The notes: generated by a model not told the origin, from the letters alone. Counted from the stretch's first letter, positions 24,301-38,101 are shown. The stretch: 64,000 bases of DNA from Motacilla alba alba (GCF_015832195.1 NC_052017.1:76509801-76573800); one strand, 5' to 3'. Translations and numbers: made by a program.

Positions 24301-24998
24301 GTGTATAACATAGGTATTTATAGAATTTGAAGAAATTTCTAATTTTTATTAACAAGAACATACTAACCATGTACAAGTGATAGGTCCCTGTCATTATTGA
24401 GAATTTGAACGCCTGACAACAAATGGGGATACAAAATCACAGATTCACTAGGAGACACTTAAAAATACTTGTGACACAATACAGAATACATTAAGAACTT
24501 GCTACATCTAGCTTATAGTTTGAGGCCACACCATGATAATTTGATATTCAACTACATAACTGCGAAAGCTGTGGATAAAATATCTGTTTTGGTTTTGGTT
24601 TGGTTTATTTTTTGTTTTGTTTTTTTTCAAATATACAGAACTTTTTATTCTCCAGGAACCTTACAGAAGAAAACAATATTATATCCCTATGACTATTATA
24701 CAGACATAGCGCCTTGTCTACCTGCTTAAATAGAAAACATTCCTAAAATTCACAAGTGCCAAAAAAAAGAAAAAAAGAAAAAACTTACTGAAGAAAGTTA
24801 TTTACTACCATCTTGGAAACAGATCATGTATTCAGAAATAAATTAGTCAGGGAGGTATAAAAAGTAATTTATTATTCTTGAATTATCAAGCAAGATATAG
24901 CTGTGGTGGAAGTGTTTGTGAGAAGCTAATTGGCAAAGCGGCGTTCTCTCAGTTTGTTCTGTTTTTCTGTAAGATAAATGGTTAAAGTATCAAGGTTG

Positions 24999-25017
24999 TA
25001 TATATATATATATATAT
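24999..25017. repeat. (TA)9 microsatellite
   Basis: Pure TA run of about nine units, following a GTATATA context. Confidence 0.95.
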
Positions 25018-25508
25018 TCATTTGTTCTTTATAGACAACAATGTGCTAAATACAAAATTTATTGAGAATAGCTTACAAAGGTGTATGTGGGTGATGGGGA
25101 AAGAATCTTTTTTTTTTTTTTTAGAACAAAAAGTGTTATAGAAACTGATAATAGATTTTCAACTAGAAGTGACAGGTTTGTTTCAGATGATGCATTTTAT
25201 TATCTTTTTCAGATACTTCAGGGAGCTAGGGAAGTATGCTTTTAGTGGAAAATGTATAGGAAAACAAAAGAACATTTCAATAAAAGAGCAGAATGAAAAA
25301 AAAAACCAAAAAAAACAAACCACCAAACCATGGGCTGCTCTATAAAATTATTGGGTTTGTGTATATTTTAGTGTCGTGTCTTTTTTTTTCCCAGGTATTA
25401 CCAGAAATTATTCTTACCTTTAAAAGTTATCTCAATAATAAACCATTAACAATAGACATAATTTTACAAATAAATTTTGCATTTCAATTTTTCCTTCTAA
25501 TGTCACCC

Positions 25509-25514
25509 TTTTTT

Positions 25515-25547
<33 letters not shown>
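25509..25547 (-). repeat. Long T tract (about 38 T with one C)
   Basis: Thirty-one uninterrupted T (25517-25547) after a T7-C start. On the minus strand it is an A tract preceded by ATTAAA about 5 bp away (25549-25556 region), so it could be the A tail of a retrocopy lying to its right. No parent gene was recognised there, and simple slippage is equally likely. Confidence 0.85.
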
Positions 25548-28351
25548 CCATTTTAATCTCATAGGAATGAAGGACAGAAATAGACAGGCTACACATTTGA
25601 AGCATCTAGAATGCAGGTCTTCAAGAAGAATCTGGATTTGTAATGTTCAGGACAACATGTTGTCCTTGTTCCAGCCAGAATAGACTGAATATTTGAAGTA
25701 GCCAGAAGGATCTATTCTATGCAATCTCATATCACCGGTGGGGGAAGGAGAAAGGGTCTCTTTGGTCACGAAGAGTGGCAGCAGTTTGCATATTACCTGT
25801 TTGCGCATTACCCATTTCCGCGTGGGGAGCCTTTCTGGTAAATGCTTTCATCAACATTGTTGCCATTACCCTCATAGTCTTATCTCATTGCTATTTCCAG
25901 TAAATTGTTCTCATCTCAGACTGTAACCTTCACCTTTCATGCCTCCAGTTCTTCTTTCCATCCCACCACAGGGGAAGAGAAGGGGTAGGGTGAGTGAGTG
26001 AACAGAGCATGGTTTGAAGTGTTTCAATCAGAACGCTAAATTGGGGCACGCCATTCCACAAACCTGGTGGAAACCACAATGAATTATTGACACACTGATT
26101 TTGGTACACAAAATAAAACACGTGAAAATTCATTATTTCTTTTAAATACGTTATGGAATTTTTTTTTAACCTTTGTTTCCATGTTGCAGAAAAAAAAACA
26201 AAAAAACATGGCCTTTTAACTATATGTCCTGAATAGCTTCAGCATCTTTGTATGAACCTCAAAAATAGTTTCACTGTGCCTATATTCATCTACATGGAAT
26301 ACTGCTCTAGTGCTCAATTTTGCAAAAGCCAATAGACAAAAATGGTATTCAAGATTACACTCTTGAAATAAAATACACAGTGTTCATTTTAACACTTTTT
26401 ACAGTTCAATATTCAAGTGATGAGAAAGAGAAGAAACATCCTCTGGTGACAATTTCTGAATGTTCCAGTCAGTTCAGGTCATAGCAGTTACTATGCTGGT
26501 TTTCACTTGCAGTAAGTTAAAATAGGTACAGAAAACACCTCCACTGCAGCAGTCTTTCCTCCCTCCTGAACACAGGGTGTAGGCAGTGAAGGAAGATGCT
26601 TTTCTTGCCAGTTTCACTCCTGTTTGAAGGGACTCTACTGACTCCAAGTCTTATTTTCTTAAGCTTTTTATTTAGCAACAATCTGTTTGTCTGATCCTTC
26701 TTCTACTTTAAAGGGCCTGCCCAGTAGATTTTTGAACAATTTATTATGTAGACAGAAGAGAAAGAAATACACATTAGATAACTCCTGTTAATGCTCCCTG
26801 GGCAGCAGTCCAGACAGTAATAAGAAAGGTTTGGAAGCAGTTTGTGGTACTTGATATGAGATCTATAAAACAGTACCCTTGCACCTACATTTATGCAGAC
26901 ATAGCCTGCCTGGGGTGTGTGAATTTCTTAGCCTTTGAGCTACTTCCAGAAACTTTTTTAATTGATGATTTTTTTTGGGGAAAAACAAGGTATCAAACAA
27001 AGTTATGGTGTTTGGATTTTTTCTGAAAATAAGAATTAGGCAGAGGAGAAAGACTTCATGTGTCTAGTTGAATGTAGAGCTGCTGCATCAGTTCATTATT
27101 AGCCACAGAGACTCCTACAGAAAGCATGGATCTATACTGCAAGGTGGAGGAACATTTTATAAAAGGTATACTTCCCTTTCTGATTAGTTTTACTTATAAT
27201 GTCACATTGCTTTAGGGAAAAAAAATTCATTTAGTTTTGGGAATAGGAAATGATAGCTTGTATTTCCATTGATGAAGATTTAAACTGTCCTTTATCTATG
27301 GAGTACACCTGTGAAATACAGGCGAGGATGGAGGTTATGTGTAACCCATGATAAGAAAGGCATATCTCCTTCATGCATCGATCTTTAAAATAGAAAGATT
27401 TAATCATGTTTAAGTACCAGAAATAGTCCAGTTGCAATAGCACAGAATTTGATGAAGACCCTCTACTTTTATTCTAGTAACCACACGCTACATCACCCCA
27501 AATAACTTCTGATTTCATTTAGTCATGATGTGATGGAAAATAAAAGCATTTTGCTGTATCTCCTTGCACATTTTTCTCTGTGAAACTATGAGAACATCAA
27601 GGGATGGTTTTATTTTCCTTAATATTCTTCAAAAGTTGAAAGTTGGTGTGAGTGATCCACACAGTTACATAATAATAACTGATTCATAAAATGCACAGAA
27701 ATCACATAGGAGGTGGCAAGTCTGAAAAAGCCAATGAGCTGCATTGCTATTTTTTAAAGTTGACTTAATAGCTCTCTTTTTTTTTAAGTTCACTTCTACT
27801 TCCACAATAAAGCTTGAAATTGAATCGTGGGGCTGTATGAACTGAAAAAGCAATAGGACTGAAATATTCTGTCTTAAAAAATAATCACCAACTTAGTGAA
27901 GATAAACTATTTGATTCATAGTCATTGAAAGCATAAACTCATTGCCATTCAGATAGAGATTATATTTTTTAGACAGAACATGTAGTCTGTAATATAGCTC
28001 TATTTGCTTTATAAAATATTTTGCTCCAAATTGTGTTGTAATTGCAGTTTAATGTTAAGGATGGCAACAATCATCCAGATTTCCTTATAAAAAAGAGCTG
28101 TAGTTTTTTTCTTCATGAATAACCCAGGAATCAATCTTGATCATTCTGTTCACATTTATTATTTTTATTTATTTCATTAATTCCTTGGAATAGATGACTA
28201 CTAATTTGTAATTTCTTTTTTTATTCTTTGCACTCTTTGTGGATTTTGGTTGAGTTTTTGGGACAGGCACATATATATAACACACATTTTTCTACTGCTT
28301 GACAAAATGGTGGCATATTTTAATGAGGAAGTATTATTAAATATTATCCCA

Positions 28352-28740
28352 ACATGGAGTAGGCTGGGGGTGCAGAAGTGGTTAGAAAGGGACACAGCTA
28401 AGACAGGTGACCCCAGCTGACCAAAGGTTTATTTCATATCCAGTGTTCAACAATATAAAGCTGGGAAAATAAGAACAGGGGGACATTAGTAGAGATGACA
28501 TTTGCCTTCCCAAGTAACTGTAATGTGCCCTTGTTTCCTGGGGATGGCTGAACACTTCCCTATCCATGAGAAGTAATGAATGAATTCCATATTTTGATTT
28601 GTTTGTGTGCATGTTTGGGATATTTTTTCCTCCATAAACTGTCCTCTTCTTAACTTATTGGTTTTTCTTACTTTTATATTTTGGATTCTCTCCCCTATCT
28701 TAAAATGGCAAGAGTGAGCGAGAGACTGGACACCATTAGA
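28352..28740 (+). mobile_element. ERV LTR fragment, same family as 41168 and 44487
   Basis: The plus-strand tract has the landmarks of this LTR family in order: GAGTAGGCTGGGGGTGCA (28356), a CTGACCAAAGG stretch (28417), ATATAAAGCTGGG (28452, TATA), the TTGCCTTCCCAAGTAAC block (28502), GGATGGCTGAACAC (28542), a decayed poly(A) signal CATAAACTG (28633), and GATTCTCTCCCCTAT with GAGTGAGCGAGAG near the 3' end. The 5' third of U3 and the last bases of U5 are absent. The overlapping minus-strand frame 28382-28612 is a shadow. Confidence 0.82.
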
Positions 28741-28901
28741 CTAAGACAATGTACTTGAACTATTTCAAGAATGTCTATCTTTAGTTGAGACTGACTCTCA
28801 GTTCTTGCTGCACAGTCCAGGATCTAAACTTATAGGAGGACAAGTAAAATTCAGTACCTTTTCACAGACAAACCAAAATAGGAGGAAAAATTAAGGATGT
28901 T

Positions 28902-29320
28902 TGTTGCAGTAAGGTATAAAAATTATAATGAAAGGCTTAAATAAATCAGGCCTGCTCTGTTATATCAGTGGCTAGGCTTGTCAAGCTAACACTGCAAGTT
29001 CCCATGTGAAAGCAATCCTGGTGTGAACAGTTTCTGGGTGAAAAACAACACCTGCATAAACATTAAATCTATCTCATGAGAAGCAGTGAAGAAAATATGC
29101 AAACAACTCAAGAGCAGAGAGATTTGGTAGACTAGTAAAATACTTTTTACTAACCAATAATGTAATAGGCAAGAAAGCTACTAACCAACTGGAGTCACAC
29201 ACAAGGTCTCTAAAACTGTATAAAAATGAGTGATGTAAATAAAGAATGAGCTTTTCCCGTCATGAAGAAGATGGAGTCTCGTGTGGTTTATTCTGATAGA
29301 TGTCAACTGGCCTAGTGACT
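28902..29320 (+). mobile_element. Probable alpharetrovirus/ERVK-like LTR, edges uncertain
   Basis: TATAAAA at 29219-29225 is followed only 12 bp later by AATAAA at 29238-29243, then a stretch containing ATGGAGTCTCGTGTGG and TTTATTCTGATAG. Such close packing of TATA and poly(A) signal, with a very short R, is the layout of avian alpharetroviral LTRs. A TGTTGCAGT at 28902 is a possible 5' end, but no matching 3' end or duplication was found, so both limits are approximate. It could also be a coincidence of AT-rich motifs. Confidence 0.45.
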
Positions 29321-32300
29321 TCATAGTGTATATGCTTAGATTTGGTTTTGGATGGAAGAGGCCACACAATACCCACAAAAATGATTAAAAAGTGGTTTTT
29401 CTAGAAGCTTCTGAGCAGAATGCATTCCTCCACAAAAAAACACTTAATCAAAAAAACCACATAGATATTACAAGGCATGAAACCACTATGGGTAGTCACA
29501 AAAAAGAAGAGATGACAATTCTGAAATAAAAAGCAGATATATATGGGATATATACATAAATAAAAAAGATACGCATCTTTTTAAAACCTGAAAAGTAAAT
29601 GAGTACTTTCTGCTCCATTGAGCACATGTCAAGTTGTGCATTGACGGAGAAGAATAACTGGGAAAATATTGATGCAATCTTTTGTATATGTCAGGTCAGT
29701 AAGCTATCTTGTCTCTTCTCCTACCACTGTGTGTTGCATATTTTAGTCTTTTGAGATTTGTACTGAAATGTAGTTTTTAAAACAGCTTGTGAAGAAAATT
29801 CTGAGTGTTTAGGGCAAACTGGCATTAAAATAGGTGCCTTCTTTACTTTTTTTTTTTAATTTAATAATCATTGATTAAATCTACTGTATGTGGAAAGAAA
29901 AGTCCTTACTTACATCATGATCTAATTTTAACTTGAAAAGCTAGGAGTTAACAAGTCTTCTTTCAGTAAAATTTTATAATGCTATTTCAGTGTATCATTA
30001 AGTATGTCTTTTGAAATTGATGCAAAAAGGAAATTTTGTGCTTATATATCTTTTGATTTTAACATTTATCCAAAGTACATGAGCTATTTACATTAAAACC
30101 TACTACTGACATGATACTAAACAGAAATATATGAAACAAAATAATGTGAGGCTCAAAAATTCCTCCATCTATAGAAGAATCAGCCTTTGGAAGAGCTCCT
30201 TATTTGAAACACTAAGTTTAAATCATCTGACTAAGTTAGAAGTGGAGGCGACAAAGTTAGTGAACAAAAGTACATAGGCTTAACTAGGAAGGAACTGATG
30301 TCTGGGGTTGTCCACCTTTCATCATACCACATTCAATAGTACAACATAGGATAGAGACTTCAAATATTTCAAGTTCACACAACTGCCATCAAATCTAAAC
30401 TACTTCCAGTATGATTCTACCTGGAGTACTCATGTTTCTGCTGTAAAGGACTAAAGCACAGATTGCTTCAGAAATAATATTTTTTATCAGAAAAAGATTG
30501 GAACCCAAAGAAATTGCCACAGGTTTTCAAGAGAGTAACCTGTCACTGAGTAAATGAATCTGTGATGGATTTCATACTTCCCTTATTGATGCGGTGAGAG
30601 GAGTAAAAATCACCCTTGTTGCCTGAGCGCCAGTGTCCATCATCTGAGAATAATTTTAGTCTCTTCTTGGACCTCTCTTAGTGCTGTCTGTGGACTACCT
30701 CTCTTAAGATGTGGGAACAGATATCCCAACATTGAAGACTGATACTTTAAAGTGAAACCACACATTATTGACCAGTTATTTAATGTATTATTTCATAATC
30801 AACAAACAGAATTTCCATTAAAATTATCCCATCATCAATTAAAAATAAGGCAGCATTTAAAGTAGGTTGTTTAAGTGCAGGTTCTTGCCATTCTTTGTTG
30901 CTATGTCAAGACCTCCTCAGTTTTGCTTAACACTATGTTCTCCTGCCCTCACCAGTCACTTCCTTATTTCCAGATGAGATCTAGGACTAATCTCTTCCAG
31001 CCAAACAGAAGAATTGTCTTGTCTACCATGGGCAGCCAAGTTTGTCTTCACATTTTTACCCTCTTGCAGTTTTTTGTGGGTTTGCTCTAGTTTATGATAT
31101 TACTGAGTTAGATTAAATTCAAATGCCGCATCCTCATTTACAAAGGTGCCATCTTTCTTGTGACTAGTTTCCCAAAGCCTAGAACCCAAGCTGACAAACA
31201 GTGCTACCTGCTGGCTCTGCAAAATATGTTTCAATTTAGAGTGCACTGAAAACCCCACCAAAATCTAGGGTTTCTCAGACAGCAATCAGAAGCTGGAAAC
31301 ATCTTACAAGGCTGGATCTTCTGATAAATACTGACAGTCATTACAGGAATAATTGCAGTAAAACATATATAATTACATTTGCATAAATCCTACAGATTAT
31401 CCAGTCTTTAAAAAAAATTAAACAGTATGAAACTTAGACTTTCAGATGAAAACCAGACCAAGCATTTAATTTTTAAATTTTTTTTATTTTATATTCTATT
31501 TTTGTAAGCCTTCAGTTTCCATTATCCTTGTTTCTGCTTGTGTCATCACATTAAGAACAAGTCTGGATTTCATGTTTATTTAGTAGCCTTGACTCAGATG
31601 GACCCAAGACTGCTGCACAGTAAGAAGCTGTAAAATGCTGGTTTAAATGTGACATTTCATATAATGATGCAAGAAAAAAGTTGTTGAAATGTCTCTGTAT
31701 TATATAAAGCTTTGTCAAATTAAACAGTTAAGATTAGTTAAAGAAATACGATGCAGACAAAGAGTTTGATGCCTTAAAACAAGATAAATCTAAGCATCTT
31801 TGAACTGCAGAACATCACAGCAAGATTGAGGCTCCATAATTATGCCAGAAATTCTGCTCAGAAGCTTAAAATTCTGGGTTTCATTTCTGATATTTCCATC
31901 TGTTTGGTGTTTTTTTAATATTACTTTTGGCCATTTAAATGATTTTGCATAATTTCAATTATTGTGAAACAGACTAATGCTGTGATTTGGTACTTCTAAA
32001 ATGTCATGAAGTCAGTTTAATGATATATTAGAAAAGTCACATTTAGTATATTTTTCAAAGGCTGAATACATCTCAGTACTTCTCAGTGTCTTTGCTCTTT
32101 GTTTTGCAGAATCAAAGGGGGTTTTTCATATAGCAATCAGATCTCCAGAGAACCAAGTCTTTGAGATGTTTTCAGCAAATTGAAAAAACTCTACTTCACA
32201 TAAAATAAAAATTGGTTTCAATTTCACTTTTCATGTGATTTACACTAGCATAAATAGAAAATAATTAATTTAATGATTGAATTAAATATCTGGCAAAACT

Positions 32301-33297
32301 AGATAAGGTTAATGATCTGGTTTAGCCTCATATATAATGCGCCTAGTGAGACTACTTTTCACAGAAATTTCTTGTGTGTTTCCTGTGTATTAAGTAAGAC
32401 ATAAAACAAATTCATTAATAACATATCAGAAAAATAAGTTTTCTTTTGAGCCTTAAGTATATAGCTACATATAGGGACAGTAAATGCAAAAAAAAACTTG
32501 AATGAAACTGAGATCTCAAGTTTGTTTAAATAATACATTATTACTTACTTGCATAGATCATACTTATGGGTTCTTGTTTGCATTTTAACAAACAAGGTTA
32601 TCAATGGAGCAATAAATACTGACTATTATATTCACAAAGTGCAGCTAAATTATGCTTATTATGGATTTTTTAGTTTCTCCTTGGAAATATGGTTTATAAA
32701 ACTGAAATATATACAGTTTCAACAGGCAGCCTCCTTTTATTGCTGCTTAGATCACACGGTACATCTTTATATATTTTAATGGATTTCATAAATATTTTAT
32801 GGATTAGTTTTTGAAGTAAATGTACTAGAACAATGCACAGCAGTTAATATAATTCACACTAAGTTTTACAGCCTTTCCTTTTCTCAGTTGTTATTGATGA
32901 CATATTTATACTGTGATCATTTAACTATAATTAAAATAGCTTAAATAAATTGTATAGTCCAATAAAAAGATATATTTACCAATAAAAAGATGCAATTACC
33001 AATGAGTTTTCCTTACTTCCCAGCAAACAAGAATCTAGGATTTTAAAGAGTTTTTATCTACTTAAAAGTTTTTCACCTGATTCTAATACCATCAAATATG
33101 TTTAAACTGACTTGGCACCCTTAGAAATGAATTGTCATAAAATCTGTGTGGGTATGCAAGAATTTATATAAAAACCTTCTCCTTCAAAATCTAATACCAG
33201 TATCTGTCTTCAGTTCACCCCTTCCCATTAGCCTCACACTGCTGTGGACCTTTTGGGTCATGTACAAATTTTAAATATGTGGTGTATGAATGCATCC
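29321..33297. other. Non-coding, nothing recognised
   Basis: About 4 kb of AT-rich sequence. A 20-bp imperfect direct repeat starting CCAATAAAAAGAT occurs at 32959-32978 and 32979-32998. Frames are all under 80 codons. Confidence 0.55.
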
Positions 33298-33437
33298 TAT
33301 ATATAGACTAATAAATAAATAATATATATATATGTATATATTTATTTATTTATGTGTATATATATATATATATATACGTACACATATAGGTGCAATATTA
33401 TATACACATATATGCTGTTGTGTGTGTGTGTGTGTAC
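33298..33437. repeat. Compound TA/TG microsatellite with inverted-repeat core
   Basis: Mixed runs of AT, TTTA/AAAT and finally (TG)n at about 33418-33435. The AATAAATAAATA...TATATA stretch at 33310-33332 is nearly the reverse complement of TATATATTTATTTATTTAT at 33335-33353, giving a palindromic core able to extrude. Confidence 0.9.
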
Positions 33438-33584
33438 ATGTTGATCAAAGATAGCTGAGGAAAATTGCATTATAAAAGAGAGCAAATTTCTGAATATTTG
33501 TGATTGGTACTTCTCCAGTCACATTTGTGATTGGGACTTTCAAGGATTACAAACTGAATCATGGGGGACCCCTGCTGAACAACA

Positions 33585-33780
33585 GGGAACACTTTTTTTA
33601 CTGTGGGGTTACTGAGCACTGGCACTGGGTTCCTGAAGACATTGTGGAGGTACCATCCTTGTATGCATTAAAAAACCCATCTGGATGTGGTCATGGGCAA
33701 ATGCCTTTAGGCGTAAGGAGGGTTAGATGAGATGAGTTCCAGAGCTCCCTTCCAATCTCAGCTATTCTGTGCTTATGTGA
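33585..33780 (+). mobile_element. CR1 LINE 3' end fragment, plus strand
   Basis: Sense-strand CR1 3' end: ACACTTTTTTTACTGTGG (about 33589), GAGCACTGGCACTGGGTT (33614), GTGGAGGTACCATCCTTG (33643), then AGCTCCCTTCCAATC and the tail CTATTCTGTGCTTATGTGA ending at 33780. Only about 200 bp survive. The 76-codon frame 33500-33730 is not a gene. Confidence 0.88.
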
Positions 33781-36700
33781 TAAGACTCCATTTGATAGCC
33801 AGTCTTAAAACTACATCTTCCTAACCTCTTGATTTCACAGTTCTCGAACTTAATGAGTTGTGGTGTAATTTCATCATTCACAGAGCCTTCAGATTAAAAG
33901 GAGCAGTGGAGACTTACTAGTGCCAATCTTCTCCTGTGGCTCTTCCAGCAGAAAGGTTAATGGTTCTATTAGGAATCAGTACTTAAAAAAAAAAATTCCA
34001 ACTGGGTCTGGCTAAAAGCATTAACAGTTTGGAAACTATTCAGAAATCCCTTTTGTCCTTTGGCTAGTTTTCTTTCACTCTATTAATCCAGTTTACAAAA
34101 ATAGAGTTAATTTAAGGAATTATTTAAGAGCACGCATTTACTGTATTCTATATCCAGAGCAAAACACAGCCCCAAAAATACCTGCCCTTATATATAAAGA
34201 GAAAATTATTGTAAACAAGTACCTATTAACTCTGTAGAAATATGTGTCAAGCAGTCCAGCAAGATGAAGAACGCTGTAACTCCAGGAAGCTTCAATTTAT
34301 TGCCAAAATAAGACGAGGATGATGAATGATCAAATATACATTCTACAGTGTTTCAGTTGCCTAGAAATCATGTTTATTTCCTGGTCTTTTTAACTTAATT
34401 TGTTTTATGATGATGCTTATGAATGACAAAACAAGTTTAAGAAAATGGCCATAGAAAAACTAATGTTTGAAACTTTGTTAGTCTTCTCAGGCAGGTTACT
34501 TTTATATCAATTTATATTTTTTGCACTGCTCAAATATTGCAAGCTCTTGTCACAAGAGTGTTTAAATAAACATGACCCAGATTGAAAATGTTTGGGTTTT
34601 CCTAAATTAAAATATGCATCAACTAGATACCTATCAACAAATGAAACATTAGAGATCTCTACCTCTCCACAAAATTCTCTGTACAATTCTCTCAGCAAGT
34701 ATTGATCAGTTTTAAATACTTCACCACATATAACCTGTTTTCTTATGACTATTTTTCTTAATATACCCATGAAACATTATTCTTAAGCATTAGTTCTTCT
34801 GAAGAGTGCATTCACAGAGGTGCGGTATATTATCTGATGGTTATATACCTGTGGTTCTTAATAGCACAGTATTTCTTTGTGTTTATAGAAAACATCTAGC
34901 TTTGACTTTTGAATTTTGAAGCATTTAAACCAAGCTTTTGTCTCAGCTGTACTCTTGATGTGTACACTTTATATAAGTTAAAAGCAAAACGGCTTTAAAC
35001 TTGTTGGAATGTAATCCTGCATACCAGTTACCAGTTTTGTTACATTATTTCCTGGAAATGATACATTAAATTAGTATTTTCAACTTTTCAACATAAATAC
35101 AGCCTGTCAATTTGAAGGGAACACTTCGCACCTATAACGAATGCTCATTTTGGAGGCTTCTAAAGATAACCAGGTACCACTTCAATCATCAAGACTTTTT
35201 CTCTATTGTCTTTGATTCCCAGGGAGTGCACATGTGAGCTTTAGGAGCTTTTCTGAATGCTGAGGTCAGGTTGCCTAGAATGTGCCATGCTATCTTACTG
35301 CACAGAACACCTAATATGGAACCTATTATAGCTGTTGAGGTATGTCATACCTTTTACTGTAAATAAATAGAATATATAACACAAAAGTCATGAAGAAAAG
35401 TGGAAACAAATTCCTTTGTTAGTAAATACAAAATACTCTGCACCAAATTCAGGATCACAACTGCAGATTTGTTTAGAGTCATGCATGTCTCAATATATTG
35501 GAATCAGCAATATCTGACACTTCATGATCATTGCTTTATGAGCAACCCAGTTAGGCAGACTTGTCATATGAAACACAAAATAAATTTGAGGAGGATTTAA
35601 AAAACCTCATAGCTTGCATAACTATTGTATCCTGTTAGTTCTATTACAGAATCGCAAGGACATAATAAAAATTAAACTAAAATAACTCTTTCTCCAAATA
35701 TTTTTCATAGACATTATTCAATGGGTACTTGTTATCACAGTATACTTTGCAAAATGGAAGCCATTTATCATCCCTCTTTACATCTTCAGGATTCAGCAGT
35801 AACAGTGGAAATAAATGAGAGAAGAACCTTTGGAAATCTTCCCCAGAAAAAAAAAGGTTTAAATGTTCACAAAGGTGACCTTGAGGAGGGTTAGTTGGAG
35901 ATCATCATGTCATACTTAGTCCTGTTCCAATTTAGGAATCATTTCTAAATCTAGCTCAAAATAATTTCTTAAATTAATTTTTAACATATCCCTGATAATT
36001 TTTTTATTTGTCTTTCATTGTTTTCCATAATTTGCTCATCAAAATTGTTTACAAAGGAATGCAAAACTGTAGGATTTTTTTTAAAGTATAAACACTAACA
36101 GAGAAATGTGAAAATAAATGTGAAAATAAATGTGAAAATAAATATTTTATGTGAAATTTTTCTCAGGGGAAAAAAGTGTATTTCATTATGCTAGAGTAGT
36201 GCCTACCAAAGAAAACATAAAAGTCAACATAAACTGAATCAATTTTTTGATTCAAAATTGAGAGAGATCAAATATTGCAGTATCAGGGCAGAGCTCTCAT
36301 CTTCAGTAAATATTTGCAAACGTATAGCCTGACTATGCTGATACCATGTGCTAAGTACACATTACATATGCTCTGTCATACGTTTGATAATAAATCTTCT
36401 TTTTTTCAAATGCCTTATCTTGTAAATTGTACAAGGTAATAAATTTTTTGTTATGGTAAAGTACAAAATAAAACAGAGATTGGTTCTAAAGAGACTGTAT
36501 TAGCTGGACTCCCCTAACTGAACACAATAATGACTTATACAAGTGGAACAGTATGATGAAGAATTCCCATACAGGGTCACTCACATTCATTCTGTGTTGC
36601 AAGCGACAAATCTAAGTTATTTGGAAAAGGAAGCTTCTTTCACATTTTTTGTTTGGTGAGATTATCTTTGGAAAGAAAAGTTCTATGAAGAATGAATAGC

Positions 36701-38101
36701 TGTTCAAATAGAGTCCTGACAGATTTCAGTCCCGATACTTTTTCTCCCAGTTCTTTAAATGACTTGTCAGTTCCTGACTTTTGGCAGGTGGCTGTTCATA
36801 CGCTCATCAGCTAGCCTATGGCATCCCAGTCCTCCCTGCCCCTTTCAATAATCACTCCCAACCTTGGCAGATACTGCTGATTTTTCCTTTACTCCTTTAC
36901 TGGTAATTTGCTTGCTTTAAAATAGCTGTTCTCATTTCTGTGTCACCGAATTTTCTTCAGTGCTCTTCTCTTGTAGCACAGGAATCCTCTCCACTCATAT
37001 CATTCACTGCTAATGTCCCTCCTCTACTGTCTTGATCTAGTGAGCTCTTTGGTTTCCTGAGGTGAGATGAGTGTTGCTATCATGTTTTCAGTGCTTACTA
37101 GTTTGTCACTTCCAAAGACTCATGTGAACATAAGAACTCACTTTGAAATATCTATGTTTGACTAATTGCAGATGGGGTTATATGCTGTCTGCCTAAACAG
37201 GTCGTTGTTTGCTGTAAAAATTTAGTATTAGACACTTTATTCTATAGGATAAAGGTAGTAATGATCTTTGAAACAGTGGTTTATGAATTTCAAAAAGACA
37301 CCTCTCAAGACACATAAACAAAAGAGAATTTATTAGGGATCCCTGTAATTTAGTAGCTTTTAAATTAATGTTTGCAGGCTGTTCTAATGTTGTATTTCTA
37401 ATGCATCAAATGTTATATTTAATAATTGAATTGGGGATTGATGTGATGCTTGCAAAAACAGATTGGGGAATCTAAACTCAGTGTGCAAAGTGGATGTTTT
37501 TCACACTGAGAAGAGACTGGACATGGGTCTACAGCAATAGTGATTGCTCTGGGCCTTCTTATTAGGTTTACTTTTACAGATAATTTAGAAACATACATTT
37601 TCCATAAGGTATAATTACTAGAAAGAAGCAGTATTTCCTTGCCATCAAGTCAGAGAGCTATTTTCTAAATTATCTTTCAACTTCAGCAAGGCACAGTAGG
37701 TCAGAGTTCTCCACATGCAATCTGTTACCAGAAATCAGAAGCATGTAGCTGGTGCAGCACTTGTTCCATGAAAAAACAGTTAGGCAGGAGGGCTGTAAAT
37801 AGTCAAATATCAGGAGAATAATTCAGTAGATATTGGGTGTTTCCCAGTTAATCTGTGTTACTGAATTTCTCTCTGTAATGAAATTCTTGAATTTCTTCTT
37901 CTTGAAATGAAATAATTTGTATTTTAAGAGGAGAAAATTAAGTCACTCTCTACCCAAAGGTTGAGAATCATTTTCTCCATTTTTTTCTGTGGTATATGAG
38001 GCTGGTGTATTATCGTGGTTCCAGTAAAATGAAAACTGGCCTACCTATCATCAGGTAAATAGCTTGCTAAGTTAATTATCTTACCGTGGACTACTATTTC
38101 A
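33781..38101. other. Non-coding, one short tandem repeat
   Basis: No exon or transposon was recognised in about 4.3 kb. A 12-bp tandem repeat at 36104-36139 is listed separately. The longest minus-strand frame, 34507-34770 (87 codons), shows no domain. Confidence 0.55.
36104..36139. repeat. Perfect 12-bp tandem repeat, three copies
   Basis: The unit AAATGTGAAAAT is repeated three times without mismatch at 36104-36115, 36116-36127 and 36128-36139, followed by AAAT. Confidence 0.95.

Larger units (their letters stand above)
21361..28351. other. Seven kilobases of non-coding sequence with simple repeats only
   Basis: No exon or transposon was recognised. The longest frame, 135 codons at 23336-23743 (plus), has no recognisable domain. 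Separate entries cover the TA run near 25000 and the long T run near 25520. The stretch 25730-25850 has a few CpGs in otherwise CpG-poor sequence but no recognisable promoter. Confidence 0.5.

Noticed and set aside
28352..29320. The two neighbouring LTR-like tracts as one element
   Set aside because: Each has its own TATA and poly(A) signals and they differ in layout, so they are treated as separate insertions.
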